Notes: generated by a model from the letters alone, not told the origin. A stretch of 64,000 bases of DNA from Symbiodinium sp. CCMP2592 (GCA_905221615.1 CAJNDT010000005.1:62001-126000), one strand, 5' to 3'; positions 52,501-63,185 are shown, counted from the first letter of the stretch. A program made the numbers and translations.

Positions 52501-52593
52501 ACTTACCTTTGGTTAGTACGGAATGGAGGAATGGGGTACAACTATAGCTACTATTACTACCATTCTTCCATTCCCTACTAACCAAAGGTAAGT
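52501..52593. mobile_element. Family L foldback
   Basis: acttacctttggttagtacg to cctactaaccaaaggtaagt; 14 nt from the exon 52607-52654. Confidence 0.9.
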
Positions 52594-52606
52594 CTAGACA
52601 CCAAAC

Positions 52607-52654
52607 ATGAAAGCAAAGGTCCTTCTGGATTTCCTCCATGTGAAGGCAGCGAAC
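52607..52654 (-). CDS. Candidate micro-exon
   Basis: Reads VRCLHMEEIQKDLCFH in phase 0 after ggaaaag and before the GT donor gtttgg. It lies right beside a family L foldback (52501-52593). Probably belongs with the exons at 53893-56141. Confidence 0.45.
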
Positions 52655-52887
52655 CTTTTCCACTCGGACGTGGGAACTCTCCGAGGGTTTCGGGCTGGAA
52701 GGTTGCTGCGAAGAGCACGCATAAGAGCACGCAACAAAGCAATTCCTTGAGTAGCATTGCAAAGACCGCAACAACTGCATAGACTTACTGCGCTGCACGG
52801 TCGGCTAACTTGGGATAAACGGGCGCAGCTCGGTATGTGTCAAAAGCTGCATGGAATTCCGTGCAGGGCTCCTGCATCACACTAATA

Positions 52888-53077
52888 TAGGGGGCTTAAT
52901 AATTAAAATTAGAATAGAGTTTCTTTATATAAGGGATCTATAAGGGTACTATAATCCAGGGGCGTTAGTCATAAGAATCGGGTTTTGGGGTATATATATA
53001 TATATATGTATATATTCTGACAAAATCATGATCAGGAACCACCAAAACAATACAGGTAACTAATTATTTTAGGCCCC
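52888..53077. mobile_element. Family A elements, nested or tandem, with TA expansion
   Basis: tagggggcttaataattaaa begins it, a second start caggggcgttagtcataaga lies at about 52958, a (TA)n run at about 52993-53015, and the end taattattttaggcccctat. Confidence 0.7.
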
Positions 53078-53281
53078 TATAGTACCACCCACCACCTTTC
53101 AAAACCTGCACGAACTTCGCAAAAAAAACACGGGCTCGAGCCATCGTGTTCAGTGATCGACATCTTCCCGCACAGAACCGTCTTAGGCGTCAATGAGAGC
53201 AAAGTGGTCCGATACTTTGGAACTGAACATGGGAAGCCTCAACTACTGCCCACCTCCTAGTCTTCTCAGGCCTGCTTGCTG

Positions 53282-53368
53282 CCTACCTTTGGCTGGGAGT
53301 GGAAGAATGGTAGTAATAGTAGTTATGATTGTACCCCATTCCTCCATTGCCTACTAACCAAAGGTAAG
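53282..53368. mobile_element. Family L foldback
   Basis: cctacctttggctgggagtg to gcctactaaccaaaggtaag. Confidence 0.86.
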
Positions 53369-53892
53369 GCTGTTGGACTGGACCTGACCCAGATGGTTAA
53401 GATAAGCACCCAGGACGAAGTAGCTGTCCAGAGGAGCCGTCCCCCAAGCCCTCAAACATCAACCCTCAACCCTCAACCATCTGAGCAGGATTTTCTTTGA
53501 CAGACCGATGGAGATGTTGCCAGCCGTTCACTGGAGGGTTTGGAGGCTTGTAGCTCAGGACGGCTAATGTGTCCTGACAATCGGAAAAGGGTTTTGGGGT
53601 ATCTTCTACTCAAAATATATCAAGAAACACCAACGACGATTTACTGCAAGTAGCCGAATAATATTCAAATTCAGGCTACTCTGACTTAATGCCCTGAAAC
53701 CTGTCTTCTAAGGGCTCCTTCTGATGATTTCCTTATAGAAAGCCCGCGGCAAGGGTAGCTTGGTTCATATCATTATCATGTCAGTAAAGAGGTAGGTTTT
53801 TGTAAGTTAAAACCCTAAACCCTGATCCTTAAAGTTTTGGTAAGTTAAGGAATGACACTGATCTTTGGAATACCTAGTCCTTGACTATCGGC

Positions 53893-53937
53893 CTCTTCGA
53901 TGTCCTTCATCTGCTTGAAGAACTTGTCATGCACAGC
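53893..53937 (-). CDS. Candidate 45-nt micro-exon
   Basis: Reads AVHDKFFKQMKDIEE, phase 0, after cataaaag and before the GC donor gccgat. Strongly coding-like, with a charged helical composition. Its length matches the IQ A exons, but the sequence is unrelated. Confidence 0.6.
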
Positions 53938-54189
53938 CTTTTATGGCTAAGGGCTTACATAAGCTTGCTTGTCGGGTATCATATAGGAACTATGCTACCC
54001 AAAAATGGTTAAAGGCTACCTACTCTACTACTAAGTAAGGGTTTAGGGCTATTTTTGGGAGTTCGGGTTCGGGGCTCGCTTTCTACAGCCCTGTAGGAGC
54101 TTGAACACTGAAGCCCTAACCCAAACCCAAGGGTCCTTTAAGGCTCCTTTGTGGGTTCCTTTAAGGGGTGTATAGGGCTTAGGGTTTCA

Positions 54190-54280
54190 GGGTCCATGTA
54201 CCCGAATAGTAGATACTTTGGGCCCAATGTAGGGACTACTTTGAGGACAAAGTATATGCTGTTTGGGTACATGGACCCTC
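54190..54280. mobile_element. Family J foldback
   Basis: agggtccatgtacccgaata to gtttgggtacatggaccctc. Confidence 0.87.
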
Positions 54281-54961
54281 AAGGGAACCCAACCCCCCCC
54301 AAACGAAACTCGTCAAGGTGTTTGCGGGCTTGCCAGCGTTTCAAGCAGAGGTTCCTCTCTATCCCCTCCATACCGGCAGCCCTCTTCCTGTTAGGTTCTC
54401 TGCTAGCAGGGAACCGAGATGGGCAATATGGGGGCCTACATAATTTCCAATACTATTTTAGAATTTCCTTCTTATAATTCTAGTATCAAGGGCCCCAAAG
54501 CCTTATTCCAATTATCTTTAAGGCTCCCATATTAAACCTTTATAGTAACCCTTATATAGAGCCTTTTTAAAGGAACCTTTGAAGGAACCTGATTCAAAAC
54601 AAATAAAGCTCCAATGAGTATTATAATTAAGGCTGCCATAGTATTACTCGAAAACCAAAAGCCCGAAACCCTAAAGCCTGAAAGCCAGCCTACGAGGGCT
54701 TCTTGGAGGAGTTCAGGGTTAATAAACTTTAGGGCTTGGGGTTTAGACATAAGGAGTTTGGGTTTAGGGTTTAGGAGTTTGGGGGGTAAGGCCTTTGAAG
54801 CCAGCCTGTGCACCGAAAGATCTGAGAGGCCTCCGATTAACGATTGCTGGCATAGGGGTCCGAGTAGCTGGTATGGTAGAACCATCTCCATAGTCCCGAT
54901 ATAACCATATCGTATAAGTTGCACTGAAGGCGACTTATTTTGTTACGGAGGGTCTTTCAAC

Positions 54962-55114
54962 TCTCGCGCGATGCTCCTTCAAATGAGTTTGCGCTGCGGC
55001 CATAACTGCAACTACTTCCATGGTTGCTACCGCCATTCCAGGTGCTGTGATGGTGATGATGAAGTTGATGATAGTGATGATGACCCCTATAGATAGTAGC
55101 AGCTTCATTGCTAG
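54962..55114 (-). CDS. Candidate exon with a transmembrane helix
   Basis: A 153-nt phase-0 frame starts LAMKLLLSIGVIITIINF after atatcag-like sequence and continues hydrophobic through MAVATMEVVAVMAAAQ before a basic tail THLKEHRAR at the GT donor gttgaa. One long or two short membrane spans are suggested. Family not recognised; probably part of the same gene as its micro-exon neighbours. Confidence 0.45.
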
Positions 55115-55404
55115 CTGATAGAAACTGAATAACGTATCATTATTACGTTTAGATTCTAGTTCGGGGCTTGGTGTAAACTGCTTAAAGTTCAAATGTTGCC
55201 ACGTCTAAAGTTTGAAAACTCACCCCGCTTGGAGGTTCATCAGGTATTATGGGGTCCTGTAATCATGGTGCCTTGTAAGTGGTTCGAAGTGGGGGTGTTC
55301 AGTCCCCTAGTATTTATGATCACGCTACTGATAGGTCCCACTGATGCCTACCCATGAACCTCCAAGCAAACCGCCCTCCTAACGCCCAAATGCAACATCC
55401 TCGC

Positions 55405-55443
55405 CTCAGAGTCGCGGAGGCGCCAAAACTCAAAGTCCCACAA
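55405..55443 (-). CDS. Candidate 39-nt micro-exon
   Basis: Reads LWDFEFWRLRDSE, phase 0, after gatgcag and before the GC donor gcgagg. Rich in aromatic and charged residues. Confidence 0.45.
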
Positions 55444-56092
55444 CTGCATCGGAGGCGAACAATGCTGAGGGCTTGTCCGAACTCCAGAAGAATCCACTAG
55501 CTTAGGCCACGTATCTTCCATAGATCTTGGCGGATGGCTGTGGGACAAAAACGAACTGCAGAACACTGCAGGGGAACAGCGCTGACCACGATCAACAGAA
55601 TCAGCCTTCATCACATGCAGTGGGGTAACAAAAAAGAAAAGCTAAGGCAAGAGCAGCAGACCCAAACAGGCGAAACAAATGCCAAGCATCCAACACGATT
55701 CCTGGTTCTGGTTGCTTTTAGTTACCCGTCAAAAGAGGCCAACCGTTTCAGTATCGAACACTTAAAGCATGGGCGCAGGAAAATTCCTCACCCGGAAAGG
55801 ATACGAGTCTGCATGATGCTTGTGAGCCGCACGCGACAAGGAAACTTCCAGGTGAACAAACACGGCACCCAAAGAAAAACCCAAGCACCACGCCGGACTC
55901 AGTAGACTCCGCCAGTCTCTCCCAACAAGCGCAAAAATTAGTATGGGGTGTGGAGTAATACCTGAATAGAGTCGTGATGTAGAAGCCTAGGGAATCGTAT
56001 TTTAAGCCGATTAAGCCTTTGCTAATTTACCAGCCCTGTTCTTTGGAAAAACAAACACGCAGTCTACAAACTCGGGCCCTGATCCCCTAAAC

Positions 56093-56141
56093 GGTCCTTC
56101 CAGCCGTTCTCCACCTCGCGCCAGTCCACACACTTTAAGGC
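56093..56141 (-). CDS. Candidate micro-exon
   Basis: Reads ALKCVDWREVENGWKD after tgctgag, ending in phase 1 at a GT donor (gtttag); a shorter alternative ends at gtggag. Coding-like, no family recognised. Confidence 0.45.
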
Positions 56142-56399
56142 CTCAGCAGGCACACAGGTCACAAGGGTTAGGGTTTGAGGGTTTATAGGGTTTATGATTC
56201 AGGCTGCAGGGACGCCTTTATGATCTTTGAGCAGATGGGCTCGAGGGCTTATGATAGAGTTTAGGGTCCTAAGTCACGCCAGTACCAAAACTTTGATGGT
56301 GAATTCGAAGAGCCCTGACGGTGCCGATCATTCCCGAAAGCCTTAAACCCTAAACCCATTCCGACCCCACGAACTGTAGCAGAGCCTCAGCTAACGGGG

Positions 56400-56670
56400 A
56401 CAAGGCGCAAAACAAATCTTCTTTCTCTCTCTATCTCGATCGCTACCGCACCATCTCTATCTTTATCTCCTTCCCTCTCTATGTACAGATTTGTATAGCT
56501 TAGATTGAAGCCTGCATCCATGATTGCATGTACATATTTTCTATCTGAGTGTGATAGATAGATGAGACAAGCAGGCAGGTGGCTGAATGGATAAAGAAAC
56601 AAATAAATGCATAGATAAAACCAACGATAGACAGATAATCGGATAGATGGGTAGAGAAAGACAGAGACAC

Positions 56671-56705
<35 letters not shown>

Positions 56706-57290
56706 CATAGAGAGAGCCAGAGACATAGACATATAAATGGACGGGTAGATATACGGTTAAATAGAAAGGAAGATAATGTTAGATGGATAGGTAGACAGGT
56801 AGAGAGATAAATGGGGTATGTGCACACAGTTAGGCAGGTCGATAAGTGGCAAAATCGATAGGTAGAAAGATAGGTAGAGAATTAGGTAGATAGATCGACA
56901 GATACGTAGGCAATCAGGTACGTGGCAAACGGATGGGTAGATAGATATCAGATAGACTTATTATGGACGATGGACAGGGAGACGGATGGCTAGATCGATA
57001 GAGCGTTGGATAGATAGATGGAGAGCTAGATAGAGAGATAGGTAGCTAGGTTGGAAGGTAAGCACGCAGGTAGGTGGGCAGATAGATAGGTCGACAGGTC
57101 GATAGATAGGTAGATATAGGTAGACAGATGGATGGGCAGCTAGATACGAGGGAAATGGATACACTGACAGATAGATAGAAGAAAGATAGATAGCTATAGA
57201 CAGATGAACAGATGATGGAGTGAGAGGTAGCATATTGGTGGGCGAGTGGGCAGGTGTGTCGGGTAGGCAGGCAGGCTCAGGTAGGTAGGT
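56400..57290. repeat. GATA/TAGA-rich simple sequence with a (GA)n core
   Basis: Nearly 900 bp of gatagatagg, agatagatcg and ggtaggta variants, with (GA)n at 56674-56705. No gene. Confidence 0.9.
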
Positions 57291-57299
57291 CGGCCTACA

Positions 57300-58112
57300 G
57301 GGTGGGGCCGTGGGAAGTTCGACCTCGCGGGCTTGTCCTTGCATTGTCCGGCATCCTCCCCTGCGAGCCTTTGATTTGCGTACCGTGATGCGCAGCATCG
57401 AAAGCGTGCGGCCCTCTTTCAGGAGGTATATTGAACAGAGGTATTGAACACTCCGCTCCACGTCACCCAAGATGTTGGATCTGTGGGCGCATCTTGTGGT
57501 AACCTGGCCGCATGTGCACCAGGCAAATTTATTCAAAGGCCTGGTCCTCTGTGTAGCCCGTGTTGGAGCCGCAGGTGCGAATGAGCATGTGCCGGATTGT
57601 TCGAATCCAAAGCACGCATTTCGCAATTGCCAGGTGTTGTTGGAACCCGCGACAGACCACGCAGAAACTTGATGTTTCTGCCTGAGCTCTCGTCGGCGGC
57701 ACCCACCAACACACGCCACCTGCGTGAACACAAGTATTACGTGGCAGCACATGGCTTCATTGATTGACTGAGACCGCAGCATCACAGCACACATAGGCAC
57801 ATGCTCGTGGATGCGGTGCCAATCGAAGTGAAGGACATTGTCATCCACAATCACCAAGTGGGTGCCCCTGGCATTCGGGCAGACTCTCGCCAAAAAATGG
57901 TCTTTCAATGATGGCTGAGCACCGGCACAGGCCTTGCGAACAGCCGTTCTGCAAAGGTCACAGTGTGATCCACGCCACCTAAGGATGGCAAATACGGAAC
58001 ACTGAGTGTACGCAGCAAAAGACACGTCAACTGTTGACCGTGAACTCAAGGACCGCCGCAAACCTTCCCGGCGTTCCTCAAATAAACTTTGCACGTGGTT
58101 GAGTATTTGCAA
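57300..58112 (-). CDS. Long unrecognised ORF or exon group
   Basis: One frame stays open for over 250 codons, including LRRSLSSRSTVDVSFAAY, SHCDLCRTAVRKACAGAQ, THLVIVDDNVLHFDWHRI and MCCHVILVFTQVACVGG. Around 57530-57750 all three minus-strand frames are open, and a GT donor follows ttcacgcag, so an intron may be present. Below about 57290 the frame runs into GATA-type simple repeat and is not meaningful. Base composition is richer in GC than its surroundings. No domain recognised. Confidence 0.4.
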
Positions 58113-58349
58113 TGCAAGCTGCCTTGCAATCAGGATCGTCTGGGCTTAGCAAATTTGCAAACCGGACGCATGCTTTCCTGCACATGGCATTGTCACGTGC
58201 GCACGTCTATAGACTCAACCGGCACCTCAACAGATCAAAGGTCCACCCATCCGGGGTGGGCCCGTCTCTTCTCGCAAAGCTTTAACACGCAAGCCCAAGA
58301 AAAAGCCTCCTAACAACACCGATCAAACACTCTCGCTGTCTGCCTCCCT

Positions 58350-58352
<3 letters not shown>

Positions 58353-58395
<43 letters not shown>

Positions 58396-58452
58396 GCATG
58401 TACACATGTGTACATACATATACACAGACATATACATACACATGTACATGTG

Positions 58453-58483
<31 letters not shown>

Positions 58484-58581
58484 GTACATGTACATATTCA
58501 TATACCTATGCGTATGCATATTCATACGCATACGCATACGGACCATGAACATACTTATATGTGTATGTACAATTACATATA

Positions 58582-58612
<31 letters not shown>

Positions 58613-58830
58613 TTATATATTCATATAATTCTATAATAATTATACCCATACATACGTACATCATACATACATGCATACATATCCATGCATGCATACATAC
58701 AAACAACAGGCATACGTGCGTACGCCGCGTACGTATATACATACCTACGTGCGAACCTACATACGTAAATATATGTACACACCGGTACAAACACAAACAC
58801 ACACACACACACACACACAACCCCGGAATC
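58353..58830. repeat. TA, TACA and CA simple repeats
   Basis: (TA)n at 58353-58388, 58452-58472 and 58576-58602, catacata-type sequence between, and (CA)n near 58796-58818. No gene supported between 58113 and 59728. Confidence 0.93.
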
Positions 58831-59271
58831 ACAAACATGTAACACGCTTTCGATGTAGAGTCTCCGAGCACCGCATTGCATCAACAAGCAACATTGACTT
58901 TGCCTGCTCCGCCGTACACCACAGGCAACTGCCCTGACACAGCAAAACATTACAGATCCTCTTGAACCCAGTGCGCATAGAAAAAAGACTCCGAAACCCC
59001 ACAAATCCTACACCCCTAAACTCTCAAAGCCCAACACTCACAAATCCTAAAGCCCTACACCCTCACTTGTCGTCCCTGAACCCTGAACTCTACATCCTAA
59101 TCCCTACAACCATCCCCCGCAAAAAAATCATTGCCCAACACCTATAAAAGGCTATTGCTCTACGTATTCTCAATTTCCAAATAGAACCAAAACCCTATAA
59201 TCCCCAGCGCTCATCCCGAACGGCCTACACCCTAATCCCTAACTCTAAAACCCACACCCCGTAATGTACGA

Positions 59272-59449
59272 ACCTGATTGAGAAACCTTGGGCCTAAGGG
59301 TTCCTTTAAAGGGGTCGAAAAGGGTTGCTATATAAGGGATCTACAGGGGTGCCATAATAATGTAGGAACAAGGTTATTAGGGTTCCTGATATGAATCCTA
59401 CTATTTTGGGGGTTCTAGGCCCAGGGTTTCTTGATCAGCTTCCTACATC
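59272..59449. mobile_element. Family T foldback (AACCTGATTGAGAAACC type)
   Basis: cgaacctgattgagaaacct to gggtttcttgatcagcttcc; a shorter copy is 20103-20210. Other two-copy families, less precisely bounded, are at 8012-8152 with 11385-11530, 12050-12125 with 41940-42020, 15793-15888 with 50868-50930 and 24258-24358 with 30505-30585. Confidence 0.75.
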
Positions 59450-59728
59450 AGTCCGTAAAGCCCTATACCCTGAAACCCTGCATCAGCCTGAGGCAGGATG
59501 TACCCTAAACCCCCAAAAGCCCTAATCCCTAAAACCCTAAATGCTCCTGGGGCAAGATGTACCCTAAACCCTAATAGCACCAAACTAAAACTATTACCCC
59601 CTTGAAGCATAGTAAGAATACTATGTTTAATCTTCTTTGGGGTTTTATATGAACAAAAATAAAAACCAAATCCTAAGGAGACTATAGAAACCCCTGAAAC
59701 CCCCAATCCCGAAAACCCCGAAATCCGC

Positions 59729-59813
59729 CTGGGGCAGGATGTGCCGAAGCTTCGCGAAGTCGTGGTCTTCCACGGCCAAGGCCAACCTCGGCGTAGCCGA
59801 GGCTGGAGAAAAG
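59729..59813 (-). CDS. Candidate exon with a triplicated 3' end
   Basis: After tttctgcag one base completes a codon and the frame reads FSPASATPRLALAVEDHD and FAKLRHILPQ, ending at a GC donor (gcggat). AVEDHDFAKLRHIL resembles the second half of an ankyrin repeat, a weak hint only. The final block, minus-strand acatcctgccccagg, recurs in near-identical form at 59544-59563 and 59483-59503, separated by CCCTAAA-like sequence. Confidence 0.45.
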
Positions 59814-59844
59814 CTGCAGAAACCCAGAAGGGTCAGGGTTTCCA

Positions 59845-59934
59845 GCCCTAAGGCTCTAAGGACTCATATTTTAAGGCTTTTGGGCCTAAAGAGCATATTA
59901 TATAAGGCTTTTGGCCCATTTTGAGCCTTAGGGC
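59845..59934. mobile_element. Family N foldback
   Basis: ccctaaggctctaaggactc to ggcccattttgagccttagg. Confidence 0.86.
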
Positions 59935-60217
59935 AGGGTTTAGGGTCTAAGGTGTTTGGCGTTGCTTAGGGCTATAGGATGCTTCAGGCTGGGTTTTAGG
60001 GCTTTAGGGTTTGGGGTTTAGGCTTTAGGACACTGGCCTTCGGAGCATGCGCCCTGAAAGGACAACTTCATAGTAGCTCGCGTAGCCACGACCTTACCGA
60101 AGCGAGTTCAACACCCTTGAGGATCTTTCTCCGCACTGGCCACTGCGCTCACATCTGACGTCGAGCTACCCTAAACCCTAAACCCTAAACACCTACGCCT
60201 TGCAACCCGCTCGGAGC

Positions 60218-63185
60218 CTACTGGGTGAAGTTCAGAGGAGCCTCGAACTCCACCTTCGTTATATTCACACTGAGTATATGGTGCTTCCCGGATGCCCCCA
60301 CATCTGGAAAGCCCCAGCTGTAAGCAAACTTGTTCTGATCACTGCCAGGACTAAAATCTTTTGAGACGGAGTCCACAGAGATAGTTCCCCAGGCAGCAGC
60401 CTTCACATTGCGAATCAAATACAGCGATGCTTGTCCATTTCCAGCCGCTGCAGTCCCTTTCGGATAGTACCTGAGCCAAAACTCGCTGCCGAGACCCAGG
60501 CTGAAGTGAGGACTTTCTACGGACTCGTCCTTCGCCAGGCCCGAGTAGTCTTCCCCTGAGATGTTCCATTCGAAGTAGCCCGGCTTCCTCAACTGTTCAT
60601 TCTCCTGGCACAACTGCTCGATAGTCACTAAACCCCTACACTCCAAACCCTAAACCCTGAACCCTAAACCCCAAACCCTGAACCCTAAACCGTATTCTCC
60701 TGGCGCAACTGCTCGATAATCGAGGCCTGCTGCTCGAAGTAAGCATTCGTGGCGGAGACAATCTGCTCAGCAGCTGGCCTTACTTGTCCAGTATCCTGGA
60801 GCAATGGAAAGTTTTAATCTGAGAGTACATTGCAGAACAGAAGAGAAAGGTTAAAAGTTGCTGCTTTATGCCTAGCTAGGTAGGTCCTTTAATTTACAGC
60901 CGCGCAAAAACGTTGATTAAAAAGAGATTCTCTTATATAAGCCCAAGCTTGTAAGTCAACAAGACAAAACAAAAATGTCCTCAAGGCCCTGAGCCAAGTG
61001 GCTGCTTCAACAGCTCGATGGACTCGGCCCTTTGCCGATCGATTCGAGACTCACTTCTGGACTTTTGGTGGGCAACGTACTGGTCCAGTGCGGTGATCCT
61101 TGTCTGTACAGGTTGGAGGGGAACGGAACGATAAAGGCTAACCTTTAGCACAACAAAGACAATGCAATAAGATGTTTGAACCTGTACCAAATAATCACCA
61201 AACCCACATTTTGATTGTTGGGCCCCGATTTAAAAAAAACTGAAAAATGAAAAAAAGCTAAAGACTATTCTCACACTATAATCACAATAAGGAACCCCAA
61301 CATGGTGGTATAGATAAGTATACTACGAACTATACAGTCATTCCTCATTCTCTGCTAAGGATCACGGCGGAGGTAGCCTGGCTCCGGCCTTCCTGGTCCG
61401 TGCTGTTCTCCGGTTCATCCTGGCTTCCACACGGGCCCTATAAGGGCTCCTTTAAAGGAGCCCTTAAATTCAAGGAACCTAAACCCTTAAAGGAGCCCTT
61501 AAAGGAACCCCTACTAAAAGGAGCCCGTTACGGGTTGGGGAGCTTCTTATTTTGGATCCTGATATACAACTTATCGTCGGACCCCTGCGCTTTTAGCAGG
61601 TCTTGGCTCAAGGTTTGGACTCTCAGGGAAATAGGTAGGGACCAAAATTGAAATGATCCCCTCGAGACTCCTCCAATTCCTGGCCACCGAAGAGATAAGA
61701 GCTTTGAAGATGCGTGTAAGGAAGAGGCCGTAATAATTAGGATAGGGTCTTGGGGGCCATTTTACTATAGTTATAAGAAGGAACCCCCAAAACAGTATAG
61801 GCCCCTTCATGAAAGGATCGTGCAACATATTTCACGCTGCCCAAACCCACTCTGAAACCCAGTGCCCGGATTTAGAAACAAACGTCGCGCCTTTTGAAAA
61901 CTACATCCGATAGACCCTAAATTAGCCTAAATCTTGAAAACGCCCTGTAAAGCATACCGAAGACTCCGTAGTAATTCCTTTCGTGGGTGACCAAAAACCA
62001 GAGCTGCAATGAAGACTGTAGGCAAGGCCCAAGGTCCTATAATTACACCCGAAACCCTAAATCCTAAACCCTGAATCAATCCTAAACCCTCAATACTTGC
62101 TAAACCCTACATCCTAACACCTAAATAAACCCTCAACCCTGCATAAATCCTGAACCCTGATTGGATCCTAAACCCTACATAAATCCTGAACCCTACATAA
62201 AAAGTCCTAAACACTACATAAGTCCTAACCCCTAAATACATCTGAACCCTAAATCAAACCTAAACCCTAAACCCAAAGCCACTGAACGTTTTGTCTGCCC
62301 ACCGATATCCGTGAACTCTTCGAGGAGGCGGACTTGCAGTTCTAGTATAACACACCCCAAAGCACTATTCTACTTTCATAGTACTTAAAGGATCATAGGA
62401 CTTAGTAAGTAGGGTTATAAGTAGGTTATAATTAGGATAAGCCCACTTAGGGGACTGATAACCCCAGTTATAACCTACTTACTAAGCGCCATGATCCTCT
62501 AAGTAGAGTATACCCCCAAAACACTGTTCTACCTATGGTCTCCATTGTAGTTCCTTATTGGGTTAAACCAACTGTATATAGCATCCTACAATCCTACAAT
62601 CTAGACTACAGGTAGTCACAGAGGCCCTTAGGATTTTGGGGCCCAAAAAACGATGGTTATAATAAGGACCCCCCCCCAAAAAAAAATAAGGCCCCTACAG
62701 TATACTATGCACTCAGCCCTGAACCGTCGAAAACCGTCAACAAGGGCCTGGGCGCCGAATTCCATGAGCTCTTCGATGCGGCGAGGGGATTCCTCGTTCT
62801 CCTAGCACAAGATGCGTTGGACTGGGGGGTCTGAAACTCGGGCTCTTACTATAGGTTCCATATTATAATAGTATAGTATAAGGGGCCCCACAACCCTGTT
62901 CCAATTATTATAAGGCCCCTCCAGTACACTCCATGGGTTAACAGAGCAGAAGGGGTAGGGCACCTAAAAGCTTAGGGTGTGGACAGACCTCATAAGTTCG
63001 TTATCTGCACGCAGCCGCTGGCTGACTTCTTGCAGCAGCAATCTGCCCCTGCACTCGAAACCCGCGGGCTCCTCTTTCATGACAGAGCTTCCGCTGGTGT
63101 CGATGGAATGCGTGCTGATGCGGTGGGCAGCCACATTGTGGATGGCAGCGGCACAGAGTGCAAACACCCATGAGAAGCTCCGCAT
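60218..63185 (-). CDS. Secretory coiled-coil/MATH-domain protein, copy 2
   Basis: Five exons: 62985-63185, 62718-62801, 60988-61103, 60700-60778 and 60218-60604. Phases match and the sum is 867 nt (288 residues and stop). Residues 1-20 (MRSFSWVFALCAAAIHNVAA) look like a signal peptide, followed by HRISTHSID as in copy 1. A coiled coil follows (LLLQEVSQRLRADNELM, TALDQYVAHQKSRSESR, FEQQASIIEQLRQ). The last exon is a MATH-like domain from GYFEWNISGEDYS through SPHFSL and FWLRYYPKG to SVNITKV. Donors are GT, GC, GC and GA. A TTG codon lies six residues upstream in frame, but only the ATG at 63185 is shared with copy 1. Copy 2 has two introns that copy 1 lacks; one is only 95 nt and carries an exon duplication. 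Confidence 0.8.
60605..60699 (-). other. 95-nt intron with telomere-like core and duplicated exon edge
   Basis: The blocks 60599-60625 and 60694-60720 are 27-nt direct repeats with two mismatches. Between them are 68 nt made mostly of CCCTAAA-like units. Splicing at CAG|GAGAAT in both copies removes exactly one repeat plus the filler, using a GA donor and an AG acceptor, and keeps the frame (LRQ|ENEQ). Confidence 0.75.
62050..62280 (+). repeat. Degenerate CCCTAAA-like tract in an intron of MATH copy 2
   Basis: Repeated cctaaaccct, cctgaaccct and cctacataaatc units; part of the 1.6-kb intron between exons 62718 and 61103, which also holds foldbacks at 61726-61804, 62382-62505 and 62530-62614. 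Confidence 0.8.
62382..62505. mobile_element. Family F foldback
   Basis: tacttaaaggatcataggac to gcgccatgatcctctaagta. Confidence 0.85.
62530..62614. mobile_element. Family E foldback, decayed
   Basis: One good arm ctacctatggtctccattgt; the other arm is shortened to ctagactacaggtag. Confidence 0.7.

Noticed and set aside
55534-55905. 123-codon plus-strand ORF
   Set aside because: Wrong strand for the block, basic low-information composition, no recognised motif; chance ORF is the simpler reading.
56387-56827. 146-codon ORF
   Set aside because: Translation of GATA/GA simple sequence.
58282-58871. Several 65-120 codon tyrosine/isoleucine-rich ORFs
   Set aside because: Translation of TA, TACA and CA repeats.
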